Assembly: GCA_036005845.1 (NCBI GenBank)
Contig: DASYQD010000025.1
Span: 43,912-107,911 of the forward strand
Direction of reading: 5' to 3'
Length of the DNA: 64,000 bases
Source of the DNA: DASYQD01 sp036005845
GTDB lineage: Bacteria; Acidobacteriota; Thermoanaerobaculia; Multivoradales; JAIOJS01
The notes under the pieces were generated by a model. It saw nothing but the letters and a program-made list of their open reading frames with translations. It made no database searches and was not told the origin of the DNA. The position numbers were made by a program, and so were the translations under genes. This document shows, in pieces, positions 1-8,552 of this stretch (position 1 is the first letter of the stretch; each line of letters starts with the position of its first letter).

Positions 1-297
1 GGGACGGGCCCGGCGTTGGAACGCCTCGTACTCGTCGTTGACCGCCGTCACCGGCCGCAGCTCCTCGGCGGCGCGGTCGAGGATCGACGCGTCGCGGATC
101 TCGTAGCGCCGCCCGCCGCGCTGCACCCAGAGCACCGGGCCGCGAAGGGACTTCTCGACGACCTCGAACGTCTGCAGGTCGAGGCTCGAGATCTGCGTGT
201 CGGCATCGAGGCGGAGGATGTATCCGTCGCGCCTCTGCTTCGCGGCCGCCGGCACGGCGCAAAGGCACAGCATCGCAACCAGGGTCAGTCCCTTCAT
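1..297 (-). CDS. Exported protein of unknown function, 3' end outside the window
   Basis: The frame starts at ATG 297 (minus strand), four bases after a strong AGGAGGT ribosome site, and stays open for 99 codons to the window edge, so its C-terminus is missing. The first 19 residues (MKGLTLVAMLCLCAVPAAA) form a classical Sec signal peptide. The mature part is charged and looks beta-rich (RDGYILRLDADTQISSLDLQ, then VLWVQRGGRRYEIRDASIL). I recognise no family. It is divergent from the cytochrome gene at 417, with about 120 bases between the two starts. Clear as a gene, unknown in function. Confidence 0.7.
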   Translation of the reverse strand, partial: MKGLTLVAMLCLCAVPAAAKQRRDGYILRLDADTQISSLDLQTFEVVEKSLRGPVLWVQRGGRRYEIRDASILDRAAEELRPVTAVNDEYEAFQRRARP

Positions 298-416
298 GGT
301 CACCTCCTCGAGGTTAGACGACGGGGAGGGCGTTCGGTTAGCAGATCCGCTGCGGCGGGTTACTGAGCAGAACCTCGCGCGGCCGATTTCGTATCTCGTC
401 ACAGGGAGGTCCCGCC

Positions 417-1604
417 ATGACGAACCGAGCCGTGTCGTCGATGATCGGTCTAGTGGTCTTGGCGTCGGCCGCGGCCCTGGTCGCGGTCGAACAAGGTTCC
501 GCGGCGCCGTCTCCGCCGCCACCGAGCCCGGCCGCCTCCGTGGCCCCGGCGGCCAGCCATGGCGCCCGTGCCGGCGATGAGCACAAGAACCTGCAGGTGC
601 TGGGCGATATCTCGCCCTCCGACTTCAACGCCACGATGCACTTCATCCGCACCTCGCTCGGCACGACGTGCGACCACTGTCACGACGTCGCGCACTACGA
701 AGCCGACACCAAGCCGGCCAAGGTCACCGCGCGCCGCCACATGCAGATGGTGATCGACGTCAACAGGAACGTGTTCGAAGGCCGCACGGTGGTGACCTGC
801 AACAGCTGTCACCGCGGAGCGCTGCGGCCGGTGGCGATTCCCACTGTCGAGCAGGGACTGTTTCCCGATTCGACGCGCGGTCCCGTCGTCACACCGCAGG
901 AACGGCCGACGCCGGCGCAGGTCCTCGATCGCTACATCGCCGCGGTCGGCGGCCGCGAGGCGCTGCTGGCGCTGAAGTCGCGAGCCGCGGAGGGCACCTG
1001 GGCCCACATGGCATTGACGACGGCAGCCGACGGCCGCCCGGCGGCGGTGAATCGAGGCAAGGTCGATCCGTTCACGGTGACCACGGTCGGGGCCGACGGC
1101 CTGCTGGTGACGAGGATGGGGTTCGACGGCACCACCGCGATCGCGGACCGCGCCGCCGGCAAGACGACGATCACCGTCGAAGGCAATCGAGCCGTGGCCC
1201 AGACCGGAGAGACGAAACAGGAGCTGGGGCCGATCTCGGTCGCCAGCCAGAAGTTGAACTTCGGCTTGGACCGCGAGCTGAAGCTGGCCGCCCACGCTGC
1301 CACGTTCACCGCGGAAGATCCCGTCGAGCTCGAAGGTCGCGCGATGAACGTCCTGACGCGGACGCTGCAGGGCGGCGTGCGCGAACGCTTCTACTTCGAC
1401 GCCGCCGACGGTCTACTCCGGCGCCGCGAGCTCCTGCGACCGATGCTGCTCGGCGACGATCTCATCCAGGTGGACTACGACGACTTCCGCCCCATCGGCG
1501 GCGTGCGCGTGCCGTTCACCATCAAGACCTCGTACTTCGACGACAACCACTACGGCAACACCATCCGGTTCTCGTCGATCCGCCACAACGCGCCGGGCGC
1601 CTGA
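417..1604 (+). CDS. c-type cytochrome, reaction-centre cytochrome subunit-like, with C-terminal beta domain
   Basis: A 395-aa exported cytochrome. An N-terminal hydrophobic segment (residues 8-30) is followed by a Pro/Ala linker. Two haem sites follow: C85-D-H-C88-H89 and C128-N-S-C131-H132. The spacing and the sequence around the first site (LGTTCDHCHDV) resemble the photosynthetic reaction-centre cytochrome subunit family (CytoC_RC), which many non-phototrophic Acidobacteriota encode. From about residue 165 (TPAQVLDRYIAAVGGREALL) a second, beta-rich half resembles the lipoprotein-sorting-like domain often fused to these cytochromes. Periplasmic electron transfer is expected; its partner is not visible here. 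The start has a GGGAGGT ribosome site eight bases upstream. Confidence 0.82.
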   Translation: MTNRAVSSMIGLVVLASAAALVAVEQGSAAPSPPPPSPAASVAPAASHGARAGDEHKNLQVLGDISPSDFNATMHFIRTSLGTTCDHCHDVAHYEADTKPAKVTARRHMQMVIDVNRNVFEGRTVVTCNSCHRGALRPVAIPTVEQGLFPDSTRGPVVTPQERPTPAQVLDRYIAAVGGREALLALKSRAAEGTWAHMALTTAADGRPAAVNRGKVDPFTVTTVGADGLLVTRMGFDGTTAIADRAAGKTTITVEGNRAVAQTGETKQELGPISVASQKLNFGLDRELKLAAHAATFTAEDPVELEGRAMNVLTRTLQGGVRERFYFDAADGLLRRRELLRPMLLGDDLIQVDYDDFRPIGGVRVPFTIKTSYFDDNHYGNTIRFSSIRHNAPGA

Positions 1605-1615
1605 AGCGAGCGGCG

Positions 1616-2389
1616 CTACCAGCGAACGAGGTCGGCGAGGAGGAGCGCCGCTGCCGCCGCGGCGAGCAGCTCGGGCCGTGAAGACTCCAGGTTGCGCCGC
1701 AACACCACGCGTCCCTTGCGGGCGAAGTCGACGGCCGCCAGCGGCGCGCCGGAGGAGGTGCGGAGCAGCAGGCCGCTGGCCGCCGGATCCTGCCAGCGGG
1801 AGGACCTCTCGAGCGCTGTCACCACGAAGCTGTCGCCGCCAGTGCCGGTGAGCTCGCCTTGGCCGTTGCTGACACTGAGCTCGAAGGCGCCGCCGACGGG
1901 AACGTGCAGCCGGCAGTGCAGATCGTGGTCGGGCACGGCCGCGAGTGCCTCGCGGGTGCGGCCCTCGCCAGTCGCGTACGCCCGCTCGTCGCAGTCGGCC
2001 AGCACCGCAGCCGCGCCGCCCTGCAGCGCGAAGGAGAAGGAGCGCTTGCTCTCGGCCTCCTGCGATTCGTTGGTGCCGTGGCGCGAGCTGCGCGAGCGGC
2101 TTGCCGTCCAGCTGGTGCGGAAGTCGTCGACGGAGTAGGGGGCGAAGACCAGCACCTTGTCGGTGCTGCGATTGGGGATCAGGAAGCTCTTCCGACGGCT
2201 CACCGGCAGCACGTCGCTGCCGAGCGCCAGCTCCGCGGGGACGACGGCAGTCGGCGCCGCGGTTGCGGCTCGCGCGGGTGCGGGCAGGGCCAGGGCGAAC
2301 CCGAGCGCTGCCATTGCGAGCGGCGCCATCGAGGCGAGCGCCGCCGCCAAGTGGGTGCCGGCCTGCACGCTACGGCTCATGGGCGCCAT
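1616..2389 (-). CDS. Exported protein of unknown function
   Basis: A 257-aa protein with a long hydrophobic N-terminus (about residues 12-42, ending ALPAPARAA) that looks like a signal peptide. The mature part contains RRKSFLIPNRSTDKVLVF, two separated Cys residues (around 132 and 158, DCDE and LHCRL) and a hydrophobic Ala/Leu-rich C-terminal segment that could be a second membrane anchor. No family recognised. It lies 18 bases downstream of the ATP-grasp gene on the same strand and converges on the cytochrome gene. ATG 2380 is an alternative start, preceded by AGGA at eight bases, and would give the same signal peptide. Confidence 0.6.
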   Translation of the reverse strand: MAPMSRSVQAGTHLAAALASMAPLAMAALGFALALPAPARAATAAPTAVVPAELALGSDVLPVSRRKSFLIPNRSTDKVLVFAPYSVDDFRTSWTASRSRSSRHGTNESQEAESKRSFSFALQGGAAAVLADCDERAYATGEGRTREALAAVPDHDLHCRLHVPVGGAFELSVSNGQGELTGTGGDSFVVTALERSSRWQDPAASGLLLRTSSGAPLAAVDFARKGRVVLRRNLESSRPELLAAAAAALLLADLVRW

Positions 2390-2407
2390 CCTGACTCACT
2401 TTGCACG

Positions 2408-3652
2408 TCATTCGTAGTGCAGCAGCTCGCGCGCGCGGCGGGCGTCGCGGGCGACCTGCTCGGGGTCTTCGCCGACGAGGTAGACCTCCCAGGCGCGGCT
2501 GTCGAGGTCGATCGTCTGCGGCGCGCCGGTGCCGACGGGGCGGACGAAGCCGAGCTCGTGGAAGGTGGGCAGTCGCTGCACCTCGTCGACGCCGCGCACG
2601 GCGCGGATGCGCGGCAGGGCCTGCGTCTGCACGCCGAGCACGACCTTGGCCTGCCAGCGGTCGTAGCGCGCGTAGTCGACGTCGCTGCGGCGGACCGGCA
2701 GCTCGCCGAGGTAGTGGCAGGCGGCGAGCTCGAGAAGGCTGCGGCCGTGGAGGCGGCTAGCGAGTACCGGCAGGTTCCCGCCGGCGAGGCGGGCGCCTAT
2801 CTCGATGATGCACGGGCCCTGGGCGTCGATTTTCACTTCGAGGTGGATGGGCGCGCGGCGCAGGCCCATCGCCTCGACGACGCGCGAGGCGTAGTCGGCA
2901 AGCTGGCGGAAGCGCGGGTCGCTGGCGGCCACCGTCGTCGTCTCGAAGTAGAGGTTGTCGAAGCCGTGGCTCGGGCGGCGGTCGTAGATCCAGACGTCGG
3001 TGGCCAGCAGGTCGCCGGCGCGGTCGACCTGGCCGTTGACGCAGTACTCGACGCCGCCGATGAACTCTTCGAGCAGCACCTCGCCGCTGCCGCTCTGCAG
3101 CACTTGTTGGCAGCGGCGCAGCAGGTCGTTCTCGTCGCGGGCGAAGAAGACGTGCTCGGAGCCGGCGCCGCCGGTGGGCTTGACGACGATCGGCCAGCCG
3201 CCGACGCGGAGCTGGAAGGCGCGCGCCTCCGCCGCGTCGCGCACCACGGCGCTGGCATTGACGCGCACGTGGCCGGTGCGGCGCAGGTGCTCCTTCATCA
3301 CCGCCTTGTTGCGGCAGCGCTCGATCACCTGCCGCGAGTTCCAGCCCAGCCCCAGCTCTTCGCCGAGCGCGGCGCCGAGCAGCACGCTCTCTTCGTCCCA
3401 CGAAACGACGCCGCGCAGCTCCGGCCAGCGGGCGCGGATCTCGGCGGCGAGCGCCGCGAGGCTCGGCGAGCCGGGAGCGAGGTAGGTGTCGAGCACGTTG
3501 CTGCCCACCTGCTTGCTCCACTTCCCCTGCCACAGCGACAGCCGCGCGCGGCTGCTGAACACCGCCACCGCGCCCTGGTTGAGCTGCCGCGCCAGGAACG
3601 GCATCATCTCCGCCGGGTAGCGGCCGACGGGGTCGACGATCAGGTAGGCCAT
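2408..3652 (-). CDS. ATP-grasp ligase (first of two tandem paralogues)
   Basis: A 414-aa ATP-grasp enzyme, a family that joins a carboxylate to an amine or thiol through an acyl-phosphate. Visible elements are the ATP-binding lysine and glycine loop (WPIVVKPTGGAGSEHVFF, about residues 153-170), the adenine-contacting LLEEFIGG segment, and the metal-binding end of the fold (IHLEVKID followed by IIEIGARLAGG). Length and motif layout resemble stand-alone amino-acid or dipeptide ligases of the BacD/DdaF kind, so the product may be a small amide, but the substrate cannot be read from sequence. The neighbour at 3881-5140 is homologous along its whole length, so the pair arose by tandem duplication. 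No strong Shine-Dalgarno site precedes the ATG. Confidence 0.8.
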   Translation of the reverse strand: MAYLIVDPVGRYPAEMMPFLARQLNQGAVAVFSSRARLSLWQGKWSKQVGSNVLDTYLAPGSPSLAALAAEIRARWPELRGVVSWDEESVLLGAALGEELGLGWNSRQVIERCRNKAVMKEHLRRTGHVRVNASAVVRDAAEARAFQLRVGGWPIVVKPTGGAGSEHVFFARDENDLLRRCQQVLQSGSGEVLLEEFIGGVEYCVNGQVDRAGDLLATDVWIYDRRPSHGFDNLYFETTTVAASDPRFRQLADYASRVVEAMGLRRAPIHLEVKIDAQGPCIIEIGARLAGGNLPVLASRLHGRSLLELAACHYLGELPVRRSDVDYARYDRWQAKVVLGVQTQALPRIRAVRGVDEVQRLPTFHELGFVRPVGTGAPQTIDLDSRAWEVYLVGEDPEQVARDARRARELLHYE

Positions 3653-3880
3653 TGAGCAGCGATCCTAGTAGCCTAGACTGTGAACGGAGTCCGCATGCCC
3701 GCACAAGATCCGCTCGAACTCGCCCCTCAGCGCTCGTTGCGCGGCGTTCTGGGCGCACTGTGCAAGCGCTCAGTCCCTCAAAGGTCGTGGCACCAGGCCA
3801 AACTTGATGCGTGGCACGCCGCTGCGTTCCTCAGTGAGGCCGCAGATCGGCGCTCGAGGCGAGCGGATCGCTAGTCAGCG

Positions 3881-5140
3881 TCACTCGTACCTCAGCAGCT
3901 GCCGCACCGCCGCCGCGTCGTGAGCGACTTGCTCGGCGTCGGGGTGGAGCAGGTACACCTCGTAAGACTTGCTGCGCAGGTCGACGGTCTGCGCGAGCGG
4001 CATCCCCGGGCGGCGCAGCAGGCCGGTGCCGACGAAAGAGGGCAACGCTTCGACCTCGGGTAGGCCGTGCAGAGCGCGAATGCGCGGGATCGCCACCGGC
4101 TGGATGCCGGAGACGATGCGCGCCGCGAGGCTGTCGTAGCGCGCGTAGTTCACGTCGCGCGACGACAGCGGCAGCTCGTCTAGGTAGTGACAGGCGGCGA
4201 GCTCGAAGAGGCTCCTGCCGTGGAGCATCGAGGCGAGCATCGGCTGGTTGCCGCCCGGCAGCCGCGCGCCCACCTCGATGAGGCACGGGCCGCGGTCGTC
4301 GACCTTGACCTCCATGTGCACCGGCGCGCGCACGAGCTCGAGCCCGTCGATGACGGCGGCGGCGTACCTCGCCAGCTCCCAGAACAGTGGCGTCGTGGTG
4401 TCGACCTTGATCGTCTCGTAGTAGAGGTTGGGCACGCCGTGGCTCTCGCGGCGGTCGTAGAGCCAGACGTCGGTGATGAGGAAGTCGCCGCGGCGGTCGA
4501 CCATGCCGTTGACCGCCAGCTCGCGGCCGCCGATGTACTCCTCGAGCAGCACCTCGCCGGCGCCGCTCTCGAGCACCTCCTGGCAGCCGCGCAGCAGCTC
4601 TCCGCGGCTGGCGGCGAAGGTGACGTGCGCCGAGCCGGCGCCGCCGGTGGGCTTGACGACGATCGGCCAGCGGCCGAGCTGCTCCTGGAAGGCGATCGCC
4701 TCGTCGGCGTTCTTCACCACCGCGCCGGCGTTGATGCGCACGTCGGAGTGCCGGCGCAGGTGCTCCTTCATGACGCCCTTGTCGCGGCAGCGCTCGATGA
4801 CCTCGCGCCGGTTCCAGCCGAGCCCGAGCAGCTCGGCGAGCTCGGCGCCGTAGAGCACGCTCATCTCGTCCCACGGCACGATGCCGGAGAAGCCGTCGGG
4901 GAAGTCGCGCGAGAGCTGCGCGGCCACTTCCGCAATCGGCTCCCCCGCCGCTTCGTAGGCGGCCGCGATGTCGTCGCCGAGCTTGCCGCGCCAGCCGCCG
5001 TGCCGCCACTGGCCCGTGCGCCCCGGCGACGTCAGCACCGCCACGCCGGGCAGGCCGACGCGGCCGAGGAACTCCACCATCCGCCGCGCGTAGTCGTCGG
5101 TGGGGTCGAGGACGATGTAGGGAGCGGGCAACGGACGCAT
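3881..5140 (-). CDS. ATP-grasp ligase (second of two tandem paralogues)
   Basis: A 419-aa ATP-grasp enzyme paralogous to the gene at 2408-3652. Shared blocks include VIERCR.K.VMKEHLRR, WPIVVKPTGGAGS.HV, GEVLLEE.IGG, the VKVDDRGPCLIEVGARLPGG metal-binding end, and the C-terminal LHGRSLFELAACHYL and LLRYE. All expected catalytic residues appear intact in both copies, so both are probably active, perhaps on different substrates or in successive ligations. An upstream TTG at 5176 keeps the frame open, but ATG 5140 gives an N-terminus matching the paralogue (YIVLDPTDDY versus LIVDPVGRYP). A 228-base spacer separates the pair. No peptide-synthesis, transport or regulatory gene is adjacent. Confidence 0.8.
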   Translation of the reverse strand: MRPLPAPYIVLDPTDDYARRMVEFLGRVGLPGVAVLTSPGRTGQWRHGGWRGKLGDDIAAAYEAAGEPIAEVAAQLSRDFPDGFSGIVPWDEMSVLYGAELAELLGLGWNRREVIERCRDKGVMKEHLRRHSDVRINAGAVVKNADEAIAFQEQLGRWPIVVKPTGGAGSAHVTFAASRGELLRGCQEVLESGAGEVLLEEYIGGRELAVNGMVDRRGDFLITDVWLYDRRESHGVPNLYYETIKVDTTTPLFWELARYAAAVIDGLELVRAPVHMEVKVDDRGPCLIEVGARLPGGNQPMLASMLHGRSLFELAACHYLDELPLSSRDVNYARYDSLAARIVSGIQPVAIPRIRALHGLPEVEALPSFVGTGLLRRPGMPLAQTVDLRSKSYEVYLLHPDAEQVAHDAAAVRQLLRYE

Positions 5141-5194
5141 CTTAGAGCCACGCGCGCTCGCTGCGTCGCGGCTCAAACGCTACTCGTCGCGGCG

Positions 5195-5647
5195 CTACTC
5201 GTCGCGGCTCTCGTCCTCGCCGTCCTCGTCGCCGTCCTCATCGTCCTCCTCCGCCCGCGCCTCGATCTCCTTCTCCACCAGCTCCGCCATGCCGCGCTTC
5301 TTGCGCGTCTTGTGGAACTCGCCGAGCAGGTGGTCGAGCTCCCGGTCGGAGAGGTCGTCGAGGTCGGCCATGCCGGTGCGGGCCTTGGCGATGGCACGCA
5401 GCAGCTCGTCGAGCTTCAGGTGGATCTCGCGCGAGTCGCGGTTCTGCGTCGCCTGGATGAGGAAGACCATCAGGAAGGTCACGATGGTGGTGCCAGTGTT
5501 GATCACCAGCTGCCAGGTGTCGGAGAAGTGGAAGAGCGGCCCGCTCACCGCCCAGACGATGATGATGAGCAGGGCGATGAAGAACGCCCAGACCGAGCCC
5601 ACGGCCTTGGCGGTGATGCGCGAGAAGCGGCGAAAGAGGTCCTTCAC
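5195..5647 (-). CDS. Low-affinity iron permease family membrane protein
   Basis: A 150-aa inner-membrane protein with two transmembrane segments (about residues 17-37 and 47-66). The block FSDTWQLVINTGTTIVTF followed by LIQATQNRD is characteristic of the low-affinity iron permease family. A charged cytoplasmic part (LHLKLDEL-like amphipathic helix) follows, then a very acidic tail, EEDDEDGDEDGEDESRDE, of low complexity. Iron transport is the family annotation and is not demonstrated for short bacterial members. It is the first gene of the leftward run containing the ATP-grasp pair, divergent from the hydroxylase gene at 5812. Confidence 0.78.
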   Translation of the reverse strand: MKDLFRRFSRITAKAVGSVWAFFIALLIIIVWAVSGPLFHFSDTWQLVINTGTTIVTFLMVFLIQATQNRDSREIHLKLDELLRAIAKARTGMADLDDLSDRELDHLLGEFHKTRKKRGMAELVEKEIEARAEEDDEDGDEDGEDESRDE

Positions 5648-5811
5648 GGCGGCCAGCCTGCGAGCGCAAATCTTGTGCCGCGGCGGGCGGTCTCTGCTAG
5701 CGTTCGCGCAGTGACCAGCGCACGCGTGGCTTCGGGTCGAGCCGGCTGAGCCCTCGGCGCGCGCGCCCGTGAGGCGCGCGATGGAGCGGCGCCGGCGAGC
5801 GGAGGGGCCGT

Positions 5812-6666
5812 GTGCGGCCGCTGACGCTCGGCGCCACCGTCGCCGCGGTCGCCGTCCTGCTCTTCCTCGCCGAGCGCCGCTGGCCGCTGCGGCGGCCGCG
5901 GGCCGCGCTCTTCGCCGGCCTCGCGGTGAACCTCCTCGTCGCCGGGATCGCTCTCGCCGTCGCCGCGACCACGGTACGGCCGTTGGTGCTGCGCGCGCTC
6001 GGGCTCGCCACTCACGATCGCGTCGGCCTCTTCGCCTGGCTGCCGCTGCCGGCGCCGCTCGAAGCGGTGCTCGCCTTCCTGCTCCTCGACCTCAGCTTCT
6101 ACTGGTGGCACCGCGCCAACCACCGGCTGCCGCTGCTCTGGCGCTTCCACAACGTGCACCACTTCGACCCCGCCCTCGACGTGTCGACGGCGCTGCGCTT
6201 CCACTTCGTCGAGATCGCCCTCTCCGCCGCCTTCCGCGTCGTGCAGGTGGTGCTGCTCGGTCTCGGCGCCGGCGTCTACTGGGCGTACGAGCTCTGCTTC
6301 CAGGCCAACACGCTCTTCCACCACAGCAACGTGCGGCTTCCGATCGCGCTCGAGCGCGCCCTCAACCGGTTGATGGTGACGCCGCGCATGCACGGCATCC
6401 ATCACTCCCAGGTGGAGGCGGAGGCGATGTCGAACTACGGCGTGCTGCTGCCGTGGTGGGACCGCCTCCACCGCACGCTGCGCCTCAACGTGCCGCAGCA
6501 GGCGATCGCGATCGGCGTGCCCGGCTACGCGCGGCCGGAGGACAACCGGCCGCTCGGTCTGCTGGCGGCGCCCTTCGTCAGCCAACGCGACTACTGGCGG
6601 CGGCAGGACGGCGTCGCCGTGGAGCGCGAGACTCTCCCCGGCACGCCGAGCGAGCTGGCGGAGTGA
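5812..6666 (+). CDS. Sterol desaturase / fatty acid hydroxylase family protein
   Basis: A 284-aa integral membrane di-iron oxygenase. Hydrophobic segments occupy about residues 5-20, 33-57 and 80-95. The eight-histidine signature of the family is present: WWHRANH (about 101-107), HNVHH (115-119), HH (about 172-173, in LFHHSNV) and HGIHHSQ (about 197-203). Such enzymes hydroxylate or desaturate lipids or sterols at the cytoplasmic membrane; the substrate is not identifiable. The start is GTG 5812, preceded by GGAGGGG with good spacing. It is an apparently single gene. Confidence 0.85.
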   Translation: MRPLTLGATVAAVAVLLFLAERRWPLRRPRAALFAGLAVNLLVAGIALAVAATTVRPLVLRALGLATHDRVGLFAWLPLPAPLEAVLAFLLLDLSFYWWHRANHRLPLLWRFHNVHHFDPALDVSTALRFHFVEIALSAAFRVVQVVLLGLGAGVYWAYELCFQANTLFHHSNVRLPIALERALNRLMVTPRMHGIHHSQVEAEAMSNYGVLLPWWDRLHRTLRLNVPQQAIAIGVPGYARPEDNRPLGLLAAPFVSQRDYWRRQDGVAVERETLPGTPSELAE

Positions 6667-6686
6667 CGAGCTCGCGGCGAATAGCG

Positions 6687-6704
6687 TGACCCTGTAGCGG
6701 GTCA
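6687..6704 (+). repeat. Inverted repeat TGACCC-N6-GGGTCA
   Basis: Perfect six-base arms flank a TGTAGC spacer just after the hydroxylase stop codon. The half-site GGGTCA is also part of the longer inverted repeat at 42715-42737. It could be an operator or a weak hairpin; there is no T-tract. Confidence 0.35.
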
Positions 6705-6820
6705 AACAATGCACCGCGGACAATCCCGTGACCCACTTCTTTCCATTGTGAAGCAGCACACAAGAAGGCTATGTCATTAGAAATACATGGCTTGCTCTCG
6801 CAACGCTCGCCGCGCGGCCC

Positions 6821-6836
6821 TGGCACGGTCCTCGCT
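6821..6836 (+). promoter_or_regulatory. Predicted sigma-54 (-24/-12) promoter
   Basis: TGGCACG, four bases, then TCGCT matches the RpoN consensus TGGCACG-N4-TTGCW at every fixed position but one, with exact GG-to-GC spacing. It lies 88 bases before the protease start, giving a leader of about 75 bases that contains a CCCGGC/GCCGGG hairpin near 6869-6885. The window also encodes a sigma-54 activator (37286-42649), though no link between them is shown. Confidence 0.5.
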
Positions 6837-6923
6837 GCTCGGCGCTTCCGCAGCTTTCGTGTGCAACGCCCGGCGTGTCGCCGGGACCTCGGTCACCGCG
6901 GTAACCACTTCGGAGGTCACTCG

Positions 6924-8513
6924 ATGAAGCACTGGGTTTCCCGCCTCGGGCTCGCGGCGCTTTGTACCGCCATCTCCCTCCCTGCCGGCGCCGCGATGCC
7001 GGCTTTCACCTGGGACCCGGAGGTGCTGCCGGAGACGGTCGGCACGCCCCGCGATCCCGCCGAGGCCGTGGCGGCGATGGGGCAGCTGCAGAAGACGCTC
7101 GCCGCCGGGCAGGTCGAACGCGGCGTGCGCTTCGAGGCGGTCGTCAACGTGACGGCGGCGGAGCGCAAGGCCATGGACGACGTCGTCAATGCCAGGGACG
7201 GCAAGCTCCTGGTGGGCGTCAACAAGGCGATCGGAGCGCTGGTGAATTTCACCGGCGCCGGCAGCCTTGGCACGCGCACCCGTGACCTCGCCCTCGGCTC
7301 GGTCCGCGGCGACGGCCAGGGCGGCTTCACCTGGACCGCTTCCGTCCGCTCGCCGGGCGCCGAAGCGATGCGCGTCCACTTCACCGGCCTCGATCTCCCC
7401 GAAGGCGCCGGCCTCTACATCTACAACGAGAAGGGCCAGGCGTTCGGGCCGTACACCGGCCGCGGCCCCAACGGCAACGGCGACCTCTTCACCAACACGG
7501 TGTTCGGCGAGCTGGCGCTCCTCCAGCTGCAGGCGCCCGCCGGCGTCCGCATCCCCGGCTTCCGCGTCGAGGAAGCGGGCGTGCTGGGCAAGCGTTTCCT
7601 GCTGCCCCGCTACAACCCGTCCGGCATGTTCGATCCCAACGACCTCTCCTCGCTCGGCACGGCGAAGGCGTTCTGCTCCTACAACGCGTCCTGCATCGTC
7701 AACGCCGCCTGCCAGTCGAGCACGGCGGTCAGCGCCGCCAAGCAGGCCGTGGCGACGATCCTCTTCACCTCCGGCGGCAGCCAGTACATCTGCACCGGCC
7801 AGCTCATTCGCGACACCGATAACAACACGGTGATCCCGTACTTCGAGACCGCGCACCACTGCATCAGCAGCAGCGGCGAGGCCTCGAGCCTCGAGACCTA
7901 CTTCGACTACACGGCGACCTGCAGCAGCCCGAACTGCACGCAGCCCTACAACAACACCGGCGATACGGTCGGCGCGACGATCAAGGCCACGGGCTCCTCG
8001 AGCGACTACTCGCTGCTGCAGCTCTCCTCGGCGCCCGTCACCAAGGACGGCACCGCTACGTACCTGGGCTGGAACGCGACCGACATCTCCAACACCACCA
8101 CCCAGCTCTACCGCATCAGCCATCCCAAGGGCGCGCCGCAGGCCTACTCCGAGCAGAAGGTCGACCCCAGCAAGCCCACCTGCCGCACCCTGCCGCGCGG
8201 CTCCTTCCTTTACAGCAAGGACAACCTCGGCGCCACCGAGGGCGGCAGCAGCGGCTCGGCGGTCGTCAACGGCGCCGGCGAGATCGTCGGTCAGCTCTAC
8301 GGCGCCTGCGGCACCAACCTGAACGACGTCTGCGACGCCAACAACAACGCCACGGTGGACGGCGCCTTCGCGGCCACCTACCCGAACGTCGCGGCGTTCT
8401 TGAACCCCGGCGGCGGCGGCTCCTGCTCGCCGGCCGGCAGCGCCTGCAGCAGCGGCAGCCAGTGCTGCTCGGGCCAGTGCAAGGGCAAGCCCGGCAACCA
8501 GACCTGCCACTAG
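6924..8513 (+). CDS. Secreted trypsin-like serine endopeptidase
   Basis: A 529-aa exported protease. Residues 1-24 are a signal peptide. Residues 25-225 form a pro-region resembling the propeptides of lysyl-endopeptidase-type enzymes, and the catalytic domain covers about 250-490. The triad is readable: His312 in ETAHHCIS, Asp361 in SSDYSLLQL and Ser443 in GGSSGSAVVNG. Several Cys residues (251, 257, 263, 290, 313) suggest disulphides. After a Gly linker the C-terminus ends in a short six-Cys module (about 500-529, CSSGSQCCSGQC), probably a knotted binding appendix. Start ATG 6924 is chosen because a GGAGGT site lies seven bases upstream and the signal peptide begins there. A strong terminator follows. 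Confidence 0.88.
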   Translation: MKHWVSRLGLAALCTAISLPAGAAMPAFTWDPEVLPETVGTPRDPAEAVAAMGQLQKTLAAGQVERGVRFEAVVNVTAAERKAMDDVVNARDGKLLVGVNKAIGALVNFTGAGSLGTRTRDLALGSVRGDGQGGFTWTASVRSPGAEAMRVHFTGLDLPEGAGLYIYNEKGQAFGPYTGRGPNGNGDLFTNTVFGELALLQLQAPAGVRIPGFRVEEAGVLGKRFLLPRYNPSGMFDPNDLSSLGTAKAFCSYNASCIVNAACQSSTAVSAAKQAVATILFTSGGSQYICTGQLIRDTDNNTVIPYFETAHHCISSSGEASSLETYFDYTATCSSPNCTQPYNNTGDTVGATIKATGSSSDYSLLQLSSAPVTKDGTATYLGWNATDISNTTTQLYRISHPKGAPQAYSEQKVDPSKPTCRTLPRGSFLYSKDNLGATEGGSSGSAVVNGAGEIVGQLYGACGTNLNDVCDANNNATVDGAFAATYPNVAAFLNPGGGGSCSPAGSACSSGSQCCSGQCKGKPGNQTCH

Positions 8514-8552
8514 TCGAATGAGCGGCGCCGGCTTGCCGGCGCTCGCGTGATG

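Noticed and set aside
3811..3826. TGGCACG followed by TGCG in the spacer between the ATP-grasp genes
   Set aside because: The spacing between GG and GC is one base short for sigma-54 and no plus-strand gene follows.
3680..3874. A 64-codon plus-strand frame between the ATP-grasp genes
   Set aside because: No ribosome site, no domain and ordinary shadow composition; treated as spacer.
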